From IMG/VR virus record IMGVR_UViG_3300021142_000007, positions 1 through 64,000 of that record: DNA of 64,000 bases; one strand, given 5' to 3'. Under the pieces are notes generated by a model. The model did no database searches, was not told the origin of the DNA, and saw only the letters and a program-made list of their open reading frames with translations. Shown piece after piece: positions 48,424-55,189 of this stretch. How positions within the stretch are numbered: the first letter of the stretch is position 1; each line of letters opens with the position of its first letter. Source of the DNA: a virus. Both the position numbers and the translations under genes were made by a program.

Positions 48424-49101
48424 CTAGCTTTCAGCTACAAGTAGCTCTATATATTCTTTTTCTGTCAGATGTCGTGGTGCTGTCAGAGGTTCATACTTTC
48501 CTTTCGGCTTTATGAGTATGCAGTCTCCCTGTCTTAGTACCTCTTTAATATGACCCTTCGGCACGTTGGTCTGTATCGTCCATGCAATAGCTTGTATTGC
48601 AGTTATCGGACAATCACTTAGACTATAAAACCACCTATCTTCATTTGTGGTATATACGCTTGCAGGGTCAACCCAAATAAAGTAGGTTCTATCTGTCGAA
48701 GTATCTTTGCACTTCACATAGTAGCAGTCTCTCATTGTCTGCCATGAATCCAAGCCTTCGTTGAAGTACGACCCATCTACTTCGTAGAGTTCGTATATAT
48801 CGTTGAACTTATGTTCGACCCTTTCGCCCTTTTCGTTCACCCAGTTAGTTGTCTTTTCGATGTTTTGGCGACTGATTAGTCTCGGCTTTACTTCATTTAC
48901 GAGACGTTCCAAGCCCAAGCATACTACGCCTACCCTTCTTTGTTCAAGGTTTGGTAGCCTTGCTATTTCTTTGAAGGTCAAAGGCTTGATACTATCCCAA
49001 GTATCTTTTAGTTCAGGAAAAGGACACTCGCTGTTTTTTAGCTTCAATAAACGACTTCCTATTTCGTGTGGAAACTTTTGGCTGTTTACAATGATATTCA
49101 T
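48424..49101 (-). CDS. Early hypothetical protein (225 aa)
   Basis: MNIIVNSQKFPHEIGSRLLK, PLTFKEIARLPNLEQRRVGV and a C-terminal ITAIQAIAWTIQTNVPKGHI region. Several Cys and Trp; soluble. The middle (YFIWVDPASVY) is beta-rich. Function unknown. Confidence 0.77.
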   Translation of the reverse strand: MNIIVNSQKFPHEIGSRLLKLKNSECPFPELKDTWDSIKPLTFKEIARLPNLEQRRVGVVCLGLERLVNEVKPRLISRQNIEKTTNWVNEKGERVEHKFNDIYELYEVDGSYFNEGLDSWQTMRDCYYVKCKDTSTDRTYFIWVDPASVYTTNEDRWFYSLSDCPITAIQAIAWTIQTNVPKGHIKEVLRQGDCILIKPKGKYEPLTAPRHLTEKEYIELLVAES

Positions 49102-49122
49102 TTATATGTTTTTTATGTTAGG

Positions 49123-49152
49123 CAAAGATAAGGAAGTATTCGGAATTTCCAA
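49123..49152 (-). promoter_or_regulatory. Host-type promoter
   Basis: Minus strand TTG, 19-base spacer, TATCTTTG at 49123-49130. Confidence 0.78.
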
Positions 49153-49171
49153 ATACTTCCATGATTTTTTT

Positions 49172-49795
49172 TTAGTCGCTTTCTTTATAAACGTAGCCTT
49201 GTTTGCTAACGCTTATGGTCAACATATTGTCAGATAACTTAATATCTCCTTCGCCTGTGGTGAAGGTGAACCACCCACCTGATTCATCTTCAATCGCTTT
49301 TAGGCAGAAACCTTCGGCTGTGTCTCTTATTTTATCCACTATGCTTTTGGCTCTTGCTTCGTCTTCATCGGTTATAATGAAGTCATGCTTATATAGCACC
49401 GCTTCGTTATCATCATCACCGTTTATGTTTCGGATATGATTAGCCACAAATTCAGCTTCTTCTTTCGATAGTTCTACGGTAGTGTCTTCGGTGAAGGTTT
49501 CGCTAAATTCAGATGTAGCATCCTTGCTAAAGGACAGGTCATCTTCGTCCAATTCGATTGTAACCACACCGTTTTCGCCTATGTAGTGTCCATCTGAATT
49601 TACATAGAAGTCTACCTTGTCATAGATTACTTCATTTATGTATTCATCTATTTCAGGTACTTGTATTTCTTCTCCATCCTTATTGAGGATTGTAATGTCT
49701 GTATCGCCCATGCTATCACCACCGCAGTCAAAAGTGAAGTCTACGTGGTCTACGTTTTTTTCTTTCCAAAGACTGATTATTTCTTCTTTACGCAT
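49172..49795 (-). CDS. Early acidic protein (207 aa)
   Basis: A highly acidic protein (VTIELDEDDLSFSKDATSEF, EDEARAKSIVDKI) with beta segments. Its charge makes a DNA-mimic or host-protein-binding role conceivable, but there is no direct evidence. Own promoter. Confidence 0.76.
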   Translation of the reverse strand: MRKEEIISLWKEKNVDHVDFTFDCGGDSMGDTDITILNKDGEEIQVPEIDEYINEVIYDKVDFYVNSDGHYIGENGVVTIELDEDDLSFSKDATSEFSETFTEDTTVELSKEEAEFVANHIRNINGDDDNEAVLYKHDFIITDEDEARAKSIVDKIRDTAEGFCLKAIEDESGGWFTFTTGEGDIKLSDNMLTISVSKQGYVYKESD

Positions 49796-49818
49796 TTTCT
49801 TGTTTTAATTTATGATGC

Positions 49819-49849
49819 AAATTTATGTAAATAAAATTAAACCACCAAA
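49819..49849 (-). promoter_or_regulatory. Host-type promoter
   Basis: Minus strand TTG, 20-base spacer, TAAATTTG at 49819-49826. Confidence 0.72.
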
Positions 49850-49931
49850 TTTATTTGCTTATTTTTTAAATTATTTTCTAACTCAGGTACGAATCTTATT
49901 CTAAAATCTTGACTTTTACACAAAAATAATA

Positions 49932-49939
49932 TATTTATT
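49932..49939 (+). promoter_or_regulatory. Late-like box TATTTATT
   Basis: One mismatch from the late octamer, 14 bases before the HNH gene ATG at 49954. Confidence 0.4.
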
Positions 49940-49953
49940 GTAAAAACAAAATT

Positions 49954-50739
49954 ATGGATACAAAAATTTGCAATAAGTGTAATCTGGATAAGCCAGTCAA
50001 TGAGTATTATAAAGACAAAACAAAAAAAGATGGTTTAGCTTCTTTTTGTATTGAATGTAAAAAACGTAGCGGTAAATTGTCATATGAAAAAAATGCTGAG
50101 AAAAGAATAGCAAAAGCTAAACAATATCGTGAGCAAAATAGAGATAAAGTAAACAAAAAAAATAAGCTCTATTATCTTAAAAATAAACAAACTTTTTCTG
50201 AAAAATCCAAAATTTATCGTGAGGCAAATTCAGATAATATAAAGAAGATGAGTAAACAATACTATGAAGAAAATAAGCATAAGGTACTGGAGCGTTATTT
50301 TAAAAATAGAGAAAACGAATTAAAAAGAATGAAAGATTGGAAAAAAGACAATCGAAAAAGACTAGCAGAGTATCAAAGAAACTATTATCAATCTCGAAAG
50401 AAAAAAGACCCATTGTTTAAATTAACTCTAAACATTAGAGGGTTAATAAGATTATCAATTAAAAATAAAGGGTTAAAGAAAAACTCTAAAACCTCTGATA
50501 TACTTGGCTGTTCGTTTGAAGAATTTAAAATCTATTTAGAATCTAAGTTTGAGTCTTGGATGAATTGGGATAACTATGGGCTTTATAACGGGGAGCCAAA
50601 CTATGGTTGGGATATTGACCATATAATACCTTTAGCTACTGCCTTAAAGGAAGAAGACTTGCTAAGTTTAAACCACTACACTAATCTTCAACCATTATGT
50701 AGTTATTTGAACAGAGACGTTAAAAAAGATAATTATTGA
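49954..50739 (+). CDS. HNH endonuclease with zinc-finger and long basic coil
   Basis: 261 residues. N-terminal CNKCNLDKPVNEYYKDK followed by SFCIECKK is a Cys4 zinc finger. Then a long Lys/Asn/Glu coil (about 45-150). The C terminus has WMNWDNYGLYNG, GWDIDHIIPLATA and LNHYTNLQPLCSYLN, the HNH (DH...N) nuclease core. It resembles homing-type free-standing HNH genes. It is alone on the plus strand in a minus-strand block and has the late-like box, so it looks inserted. Confidence 0.87.
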   Translation: MDTKICNKCNLDKPVNEYYKDKTKKDGLASFCIECKKRSGKLSYEKNAEKRIAKAKQYREQNRDKVNKKNKLYYLKNKQTFSEKSKIYREANSDNIKKMSKQYYEENKHKVLERYFKNRENELKRMKDWKKDNRKRLAEYQRNYYQSRKKKDPLFKLTLNIRGLIRLSIKNKGLKKNSKTSDILGCSFEEFKIYLESKFESWMNWDNYGLYNGEPNYGWDIDHIIPLATALKEEDLLSLNHYTNLQPLCSYLNRDVKKDNY

Positions 50740-51134
50740 ACATTCTCTTTTAATTTCTCTTTAAATTCTTTTGCTGTTTCATATGCTTCAGGGTTATCTA
50801 AAGGTTTTACTCCGTTACACATCCAAGGTTGCACTTGCATATGTTTTAGATAATCCTGCGGTGTTGGTATGAAGGTTCTGAAGTCTTCAAGAATATGTAG
50901 CATTGCTATATCTACCGTATCAACGCTACGACCATCTGAATTTACTATGTTGTAGCCAAATACCTTTGGTATGATATTATATGCAAACCAAGTATTATGT
51001 GTCAGGAAACGTGAAGTATTGTTGTTCATTGCACCCTTAGGACTATCAAGTAGTTCATGAAGTTGTAGGTAGTCTTCGGGCTTACCACCCCAACGCTTAA
51101 CGCTTGACTTTGAATGTAAGTATGGATTTGCCAT
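50733..51134 (-). CDS. Early hypothetical protein (133 aa)
   Basis: Start at MANPYLHSKSSVKRWGGKPE behind the promoter. Contains LHELLDSPKGAMNNNTSRFL then THNTWFAYN, a conserved-looking helical core. It converges with the HNH gene, overlapping by 7 bases. Function unknown. Confidence 0.76.
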   Translation of the reverse strand: MANPYLHSKSSVKRWGGKPEDYLQLHELLDSPKGAMNNNTSRFLTHNTWFAYNIIPKVFGYNIVNSDGRSVDTVDIAMLHILEDFRTFIPTPQDYLKHMQVQPWMCNGVKPLDNPEAYETAKEFKEKLKENVQ

Positions 51135-51153
51135 GTTTGATTGATTGATAGGA

Positions 51154-51183
51154 CAAAGATACAAAAAGTATTTGAATTTGCAA
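51154..51183 (-). promoter_or_regulatory. Host-type promoter
   Basis: Minus strand TTG, 19-base spacer, TATCTTTG at 51154-51161. Confidence 0.78.
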
Positions 51184-51201
51184 GAACTAATTTGTTAAAA
51201 A

Positions 51202-51462
51202 TTAATCCCAAACTTGGCTAATGCTACCCTCAAAAGGATTGTATTCTACTTGCTTTCCTAGTACATAGTTTCCTTTTTTTACGAAAAGAGCCATGTGTTC
51301 AGCTTGCGAACCATCAGGCTTTTCGTGCTTTAGTATGCTATCTTCGTTCACCTTTATAGGTGCGAAGTCAGCAGGTTTCTCGTCTACGGTCAGGCTTCCA
51401 TAAAGGGTATGTTGGTGCGAACCTTCGCCTTTAAGTAGGATTTGTCTTTTTGTTTTTGGCAT
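51202..51462 (-). CDS. Early hypothetical protein (86 aa)
   Basis: MPKTKRQILLKGEGSHQHTL, then beta strands (LYGSLTVDEKPADFAPIKV) and EYNPFEGSISQVWD. A small beta domain with conserved-looking His. Function unknown. Confidence 0.74.
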   Translation of the reverse strand: MPKTKRQILLKGEGSHQHTLYGSLTVDEKPADFAPIKVNEDSILKHEKPDGSQAEHMALFVKKGNYVLGKQVEYNPFEGSISQVWD

Positions 51463-51481
51463 GAGTATTTTATTTATGATG

Positions 51482-51511
51482 CAAATATACTAATTAATTT
51501 TGAAAAAACAA
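51482..51511 (-). promoter_or_regulatory. Host-type promoter
   Basis: Minus strand TTG, 19-base spacer, TATATTTG at 51482-51489. Confidence 0.74.
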
Positions 51512-51514
51512 ATC

Positions 51515-51697
51515 TTATTCGATTTCTTTTATTTCCATTATATCAACATCAGCACCGTATTGTTTTGATAGCACTGGCGCAATCGTTGAATTAAATTCAT
51601 TTCTTGCCATTTCTTCATCACTGGCTTTAACCGTTACATTTCCTGTGGTGAACCCTTCATCACAATGATAATTGAACCTTATATTAAACTTTTTCAT
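51515..51697 (-). CDS. Early hypothetical protein (60 aa)
   Basis: Start at MKKFNIRFNYHCDEGFTTGN; the long upstream frame crosses the promoter and the small RNA region. A small beta-alpha fold with VKASDEEMARNEFN. Function unknown. Confidence 0.72.
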   Translation of the reverse strand: MKKFNIRFNYHCDEGFTTGNVTVKASDEEMARNEFNSTIAPVLSKQYGADVDIMEIKEIE

Positions 51698-51714
51698 GTT
51701 GGTTTCTTTTAATG

Positions 51715-51745
51715 CAAATCTATGAATAAATATCCGAAAAAACAA
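51715..51745 (-). promoter_or_regulatory. Host-type promoter
   Basis: Minus strand TTG, 20-base spacer, TAGATTTG at 51715-51722. Confidence 0.72.
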
Positions 51746-51779
51746 GCATTTACCTAAATAAAAATAATTTGTTAAATGC

Positions 51780-51810
51780 TTGGTGAATTCAAGTCTTTTG
51801 CTTATGTTTG
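51780..51810 (+). promoter_or_regulatory. Host-type promoter (RNA D)
   Basis: TTG at 51780, 20-base spacer, TATGTTTG at 51803-51810. Confidence 0.72.
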
Positions 51811-51814
51811 TTTT

Positions 51815-51870
51815 GTCATTCAGACGGGACGCTGCAAAGCGGGAGGTATACTCCACTACGTCCCTATATT
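51815..51870 (+). ncRNA. Small structured RNA, family member D
   Basis: Conserved start GTCATTCAGACGGGACG. P1 GACG/CGTC (51823-51826 with 51859-51862), P2 CGC/GCG (51830-51832 with 51839-51841), P3 GGAG/CTCC (51842-51845 with 51851-51854), linker ACTA. An alternative P1 GGGACG/CGTCCC is also possible. Confidence 0.65.
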
Positions 51871-51887
51871 AAATACTACATAAAATA

Positions 51888-51930
51888 AAAAAGGGGGCAA
51901 GGATGCCCCCGCGAACCCTAGGCGGTTCGG
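51888..51930 (-). terminator. Double-hairpin terminator
   Basis: On the minus strand CGAACC/GGTTCG, then GGGGGC/GCCCCC and TTTTTTATTT. It ends 51939-52133. Confidence 0.8.
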
Positions 51931-51938
51931 TTAATCAA

Positions 51939-52133
51939 TCAAAATTTATCAGTAATGGCTTTCGCCTTGAGGTCTGTTAGTTTTTTCTCAGCAATTGCTA
52001 TGACCATACTAGAAGCGACTTTAACGTCTATTTCATTTTCGTATGCTATTTGTGCCAGAAGGTCGGCGCATTTACCTATGTTAGATAACTTAGTTATGTT
52101 ATCCATTTCTTCTTGTGTTAATTTGTTTACCAT
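51939..52133 (-). CDS. Early helical protein (64 aa)
   Basis: MVNKLTQEEMDNITKLSNIG through SSMVIAIAEKKLTDLKAK: three helices. Function unknown. Confidence 0.73.
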   Translation of the reverse strand: MVNKLTQEEMDNITKLSNIGKCADLLAQIAYENEIDVKVASSMVIAIAEKKLTDLKAKAITDKF

Positions 52134-52158
52134 GATATGTGTGTTTTGATTAATGATA

Positions 52159-52188
52159 CAAAGATAATAAAAGGTTTGGAAATTCCAA
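52159..52188 (-). promoter_or_regulatory. Host-type promoter
   Basis: Minus strand TTG, 19-base spacer, TATCTTTG at 52159-52166; overlaps the terminator of the next gene. Confidence 0.78.
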
Positions 52189-52197
52189 ACCTTTTAT
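52171..52197 (-). terminator. Hairpin terminator overlapping a promoter
   Basis: AAAAGGTTTGG / CCAAACCTTTT; ends 52208-52645 while its arm supplies the -33 box of the next promoter. Confidence 0.75.
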
Positions 52198-52207
52198 CAT
52201 ATTTTTT

Positions 52208-52645
52208 TTATTTTGATAGGTTTGCTATCATTTTCTCCAATGCTTCAATACGTTTGTTTTGAGCGTCAAACATCTCTCTGATTGGCTTGGGTACAAGTAT
52301 ATTAAATTCTTTTACCCTTAGTGCTTCTTTTACTTTATTTCGACCCTCAAAGGTAGGTATATCTAGCTTTAGTTCGCTACCAAAGGTTTTTTTATACTCC
52401 CTTGATATACTGGCTTTGATACCTGTTGTCTTAGCTTCAAGGTATTGTCTGATTAGCCTATCCTTATCCATAGTAAGGTGTGCCTTATGCTGTGGACTTA
52501 GTTTTTCTCTCTTAGGCATGAGATTTGCGCTAGTTAAGATACTCCATACCTTGTGGTATGTAAGACCCAAAGAAGCTGAAATTTCTTTGGCTTTTTTGCC
52601 TTTGTTAGCGTATTCGATTACTTTGTCTTTGATTTCTGCTGACAT
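52208..52645 (-). CDS. HTH DNA-binding protein
   Basis: 145 residues. IKDKVIEYANKGKKAKEISA then SLGLTYHKVWSIL form an HTH of the Hin/transposase-like kind (residues about 5-38). A basic middle (TMDKDRLIRQYLEAK) and a C-terminal coil (FDAQNKRIEALEKMIANLSK) suggest dimerisation. It may regulate phage or host promoters. Own promoter and terminator. Confidence 0.8.
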   Translation of the reverse strand: MSAEIKDKVIEYANKGKKAKEISASLGLTYHKVWSILTSANLMPKREKLSPQHKAHLTMDKDRLIRQYLEAKTTGIKASISREYKKTFGSELKLDIPTFEGRNKVKEALRVKEFNILVPKPIREMFDAQNKRIEALEKMIANLSK

Positions 52646-52670
52646 GATTTGATTGATTTGATTAATGATA

Positions 52671-52700
52671 CAAAGATAGTGCTTTTTTTGAGACTACCAA
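52671..52700 (-). promoter_or_regulatory. Host-type promoter
   Basis: Minus strand TTG, 19-base spacer, TATCTTTG at 52671-52678. Confidence 0.78.
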
Positions 52701-52705
52701 ACTTT

Positions 52706-53341
52706 TTATGAATTATTTTTACGTACTCTAAAGATATACTGCACCATAGGTAGAGACTTTAGCTTATTCTTATATACGACCATGTGTACGCTAGGGTCAA
52801 CGCTGACATCTTCGTTATTCAACGCTGTGCCTATGTAATAGCCCATTTCTTGCATATATTCTTCGTGTTCGTCTTCATTGTCAAATAGCTGTCTTATACC
52901 TTCATTTTCTGTTCTGCTATGTAGGGTATAGGTTACTGCAAATATAGTATCTTTTGTTAATGGATTGTTGCTTATCCATTCAAGTAATTCACCTATATTT
53001 TCGGGACGCAAACAAGTCATAAAGTCAAACCAAATAAAGTCTTCACCTGAATACTTGTGAGTGAAGATATTTTTATTTATAACACTAATTCCGCTAGGCG
53101 CATTTTTACTAGCTATTTCAGCTGTCTTTGGGTTAAATTCATACGAAATACCCGATAGCTTATATGTTATATTAAGTAGTTTTTCCATTTCTAGGTCTAT
53201 ACCACCCAGTGTAAATGTACGTAGTGTTTTGACCTTAGATTTAGGAAACATCTTTCGTATCTCTGAAAATATCATGTAACGGCAGTCTTCTTTGGCTACT
53301 GCTTTGCTATGTACGTATGTGTTATTGTCTATTGCTACCAT
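52706..53341 (-). CDS. Possible Rossmann/methyltransferase-like protein
   Basis: 211 residues from MVAIDNNTYVHSK behind the promoter. TFTLGGIDLEMEKLL, then YEFNPKTAEIASKNAP (a strand ending in acidic E), and EDFIWFDFMTCL resemble the order of SAM-dependent methyltransferases, but the Gly-rich loop is poor. A non-catalytic or distant relative is equally likely. Early promoter. Confidence 0.7.
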   Translation of the reverse strand: MVAIDNNTYVHSKAVAKEDCRYMIFSEIRKMFPKSKVKTLRTFTLGGIDLEMEKLLNITYKLSGISYEFNPKTAEIASKNAPSGISVINKNIFTHKYSGEDFIWFDFMTCLRPENIGELLEWISNNPLTKDTIFAVTYTLHSRTENEGIRQLFDNEDEHEEYMQEMGYYIGTALNNEDVSVDPSVHMVVYKNKLKSLPMVQYIFRVRKNNS

Positions 53342-53361
53342 GATTGATTTGATTATGAAGG

Positions 53362-53391
53362 CAAAGATATATAACTTTTTGGACTTTCCAA
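53362..53391 (-). promoter_or_regulatory. Host-type promoter
   Basis: Minus strand TTG, 19-base spacer, TATCTTTG at 53362-53369. Confidence 0.78.
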
Positions 53392-53435
53392 ATTTCAGCA
53401 ATACTTTTTTTCAAGTATTTTTTTCATCAAAAAGC

Positions 53436-53466
53436 TTGTAGCATTCGAAACTAATTCGTATCATTG
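53436..53466 (+). promoter_or_regulatory. Host-type promoter
   Basis: TTG at 53436, 20-base spacer, TATCATTG (one mismatch) at 53459-53466, followed by the usual AATCAATCAA leader. Confidence 0.65.
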
Positions 53467-53485
53467 CATCGATAATCAATCAACC

Positions 53486-53734
53486 ATGAATATATCTATA
53501 TAAACAAAAATAAAGTATCTCGAACGAACGGTTAAACTTGAAGGTCACAGTGTTGTAGCTATCAACCCAAAATCCATTCGTGTTGCATATGATTTAATTC
53601 TTGGTGGTGTAGTTGGTTTATTAAATACTAGATATGGCTCTGAATCCGATAACTACGTAGCCGCACATAGATGGGCTACCAAACAAAGACTAAAACGTAT
53701 TCAACACGGAAAAAAGGGTAAATTGATAAACTAA
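53486..53734 (+). pseudogene. Small gene with an in-frame stop after five codons
   Basis: The ATG at the expected distance from the promoter starts MNISI and then TAA (53501-53503). The same frame continues open to 53734: TKIKYLERTVKLEGHSVVAI, SIRVAYDLILGGVVGLLNTR, basic end. It has no other ATG, and it shares TAATG with the next gene. Either a nonsense mutation, a non-AUG start after the stop, or readthrough. The coding character of the long part looks real. Confidence 0.6.
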
Positions 53735-53850
53735 TGAGACACTGGCATCCCAATCAAACCCGTTTAATACTGGCTACACTGGTATGGGCTATGATATGTC
53801 TTGCTATCCTATTCAAAGGCATCGATATAATCCTTAGAAAAAAGAAATAA
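53734..53850 (+). CDS. Small membrane protein (38 aa)
   Basis: MRHWHPNQTRLILATLVWAM then ICLAILFKGIDIILRKKK: one membrane helix and a basic tail. Start overlaps the previous stop, so it depends on translation of that frame. A terminator follows. Function unknown. Confidence 0.68.
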   Translation: MRHWHPNQTRLILATLVWAMICLAILFKGIDIILRKKK

Positions 53851-53858
53851 ATTAATCT

Positions 53859-53881
53859 GCCCCAACTTCTGGGGCTTTTTT
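53859..53881 (+). terminator. Rho-independent terminator
   Basis: GCCCCA / TGGGGC followed by six T. Confidence 0.85.
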
Positions 53882-53882
53882 G

Positions 53883-53945
53883 TCATGGCTAGTCGGTTGA
53901 CGCTGGCCAGCACCTAGCCATGTACACAAATGTGTGCATATAAAA
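53883..53945 (+). other. Stem plus ACACA/TGTGT hairpin, element Y
   Basis: CATGGCTAG / CTAGCCATG (9 bp) with inner GGT/ACC and a GCTGGCCAGC palindrome, then ACACAAATGTGT. Same order as element X at 45372. Confidence 0.45.
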
Positions 53946-53971
53946 GGGGTCACCAGTTACCCAGTGACCCC
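53946..53971 (-). terminator. Terminator of the tRNA-Glu transcript
   Basis: GGGGTCAC / GTGACCCC followed on the minus strand by TTTTATATG. Confidence 0.75.
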
Positions 53972-54003
53972 AGTCTATGCCCAGTCATTAACCAAAAAAA
54001 TAG

Positions 54004-54075
54004 TACCGCGTAGGGAATTCGAATCCCTGACTTCTCCGTGAAAGGGAGACGACTTAACCACTTGTCGAACGCGGC
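54004..54075 (-). tRNA. tRNA-Glu (anticodon TTC)
   Basis: 72 bases, all arms present: acceptor GCCGCGT/ACGCGGT, D arm GAC/GTC, anticodon stem TCTCC/GGAGA with loop CTTTCAC (anticodon TTC), T arm CAGGG-ATTCGAA-TCCCT-type. Discriminator A; no CCA encoded. The first pair is G1-T72, unusual. No own promoter seen; probably made from the 54.6 kb unit. It reads GAA/GAG codons, common in this genome. Confidence 0.9.
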
Positions 54076-54092
54076 GTGTAAAAATTGATGAA

Positions 54093-54314
54093 TTATTCTT
54101 CGTCTTGGAAATAAACCACCACCACTGGGCAATTTATCATTTCGGCTAAAAGTCCATCCTGATTGTAGATGTGAAACGTAATATCTTCATCACCTTCTGT
54201 TTTGATGATGTCGGTTACTATTTCCCCCTTCGGGAAAGGATAGCGTGTTCCTACTTCAAAAAAATAAGTCGGTTGCATACCGCACTCTGCAATACTCTTG
54301 ATTTTATGTGCCAT
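54093..54314 (-). CDS. Early hypothetical protein (73 aa)
   Basis: Start at MAHKIKSIAECGMQPTYFFE. Beta-rich with DIIKTEGDEDITFHIYNQDG and an acidic end. Follows the gene at 54329. Function unknown. Confidence 0.72.
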   Translation of the reverse strand: MAHKIKSIAECGMQPTYFFEVGTRYPFPKGEIVTDIIKTEGDEDITFHIYNQDGLLAEMINCPVVVVYFQDEE

Positions 54315-54328
54315 TGTTTTTATTTTAA

Positions 54329-54562
54329 TTAATTCCAACCCTCTTTGATTATCTCTAGCTTTCCGTTATTGGCTTCTGACCAGTGCTCAAACCATTCTCC
54401 CCACTGCCCTCTGCGAGAGCGTGTAACGCTTATCACATTATCATTGCTTACCTTTAACATAGCCCTTAATGCTTTCTTTAGCTTGGTGTATGTATCATAG
54501 GTATTGATATGTTCTTTACCCTTATCATCGGTGAAGCTTGCTTGTGGTTTAAAACTTGCCAT
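54329..54562 (-). CDS. Early hypothetical protein (77 aa)
   Basis: Start at MASFKPQASFTDDKGKEHIN; the upstream TTG is inside the promoter leader. Small basic protein with VTRSRRGQWGEWFEHW. Function unknown. Confidence 0.72.
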   Translation of the reverse strand: MASFKPQASFTDDKGKEHINTYDTYTKLKKALRAMLKVSNDNVISVTRSRRGQWGEWFEHWSEANNGKLEIIKEGWN

Positions 54563-54580
54563 TGCGTTTATTTGTTGATG

Positions 54581-54611
54581 CAAACATAAGAAGTATTTTT
54601 GAATAAACCAA
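54581..54611 (-). promoter_or_regulatory. Host-type promoter
   Basis: Minus strand TTG, 20-base spacer, TATGTTTG at 54581-54588. Confidence 0.72.
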
Positions 54612-54612
54612 A

Positions 54613-54882
54613 TTAAATTCGATATTTTTTTTCGATGTCATCTGGTCCTATTTCATGACCATAGGATAGCTTATGTAGCGTACTTGTATTTGGATGCTGA
54701 CGATGTAAAAACTCGCTTACCGCTTTATTCCCCTGCAAATACGTTCCCATATACTCCCAAGCATATCCTTCGTTTAAAGCCACGCTAGGCTCTTCTAAGC
54801 CTTGATTGATGGGATGACTGGCTACCCAGTCCCACATTTCGTCCCACTTAGGGGATGTCATCTTAATTAGTATAAAATCCAT
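54613..54882 (-). CDS. Early hypothetical protein (89 aa)
   Basis: MDFILIKMTSPKWDEMWDWV, EGYAWEYMGTYLQGNKAVSE, His-rich end (HRQHPNTSTLHKLSYGHE). The pattern is seen in small phage proteins of unknown role. No own promoter; it follows 54895-55128. Confidence 0.72.
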   Translation of the reverse strand: MDFILIKMTSPKWDEMWDWVASHPINQGLEEPSVALNEGYAWEYMGTYLQGNKAVSEFLHRQHPNTSTLHKLSYGHEIGPDDIEKKYRI

Positions 54883-54894
54883 ACCCCAATGATA

Positions 54895-55128
54895 CTACGA
54901 TATAGGTGTTAAGTCAAGCTTTAATTCATTTCTGCCTTTGTTGCTCTTCAATGGAAATCCGTGACGATTCCATTGACAGGAGCAAAAACCATCATGCAAG
55001 CTGGGCTTTCCGAACACTGGGTCTTTTACTTGACCGACAATGATATTATCCAAAGCAATCCAACGCAAGTTACGAACTTCGTGTCCGTCTATGGTCTGCG
55101 TTACTTTATTTAAAGCTTCTTGTTCCAT
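54895..55128 (-). CDS. Early hypothetical protein (77 aa)
   Basis: Start at MEQEALNKVTQTIDGHEVRN behind the promoter. GFCSCQWNRHGFPLKS has a Cys pair and beta strands. Function unknown. Confidence 0.73.
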   Translation of the reverse strand: MEQEALNKVTQTIDGHEVRNLRWIALDNIIVGQVKDPVFGKPSLHDGFCSCQWNRHGFPLKSNKGRNELKLDLTPIS

Positions 55129-55132
55129 GATG

Positions 55133-55163
55133 CAAATATAAAAAGACCCCTCGATATATGCAA
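55133..55163 (-). promoter_or_regulatory. Host-type promoter
   Basis: Minus strand TTG, 20-base spacer, TATATTTG at 55133-55140. It overlaps the next terminator. Confidence 0.76.
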
Positions 55164-55174
55164 GGGGTCTTTTG
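55139..55174 (-). terminator. Terminator overlapping a promoter
   Basis: AAAAAGACCCCT / AGGGGTCTTTT; ends 55190-55726. Confidence 0.85.
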
Positions 55175-55189
55175 TTAAAGAGTGTTAAA

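Noticed and set aside
53486-53734. Reassignment of TAA as a sense codon
   Set aside because: TAA ends dozens of complete genes in the window, including thymidylate synthase-operon, ClpC-like and early genes, so this stop is local.
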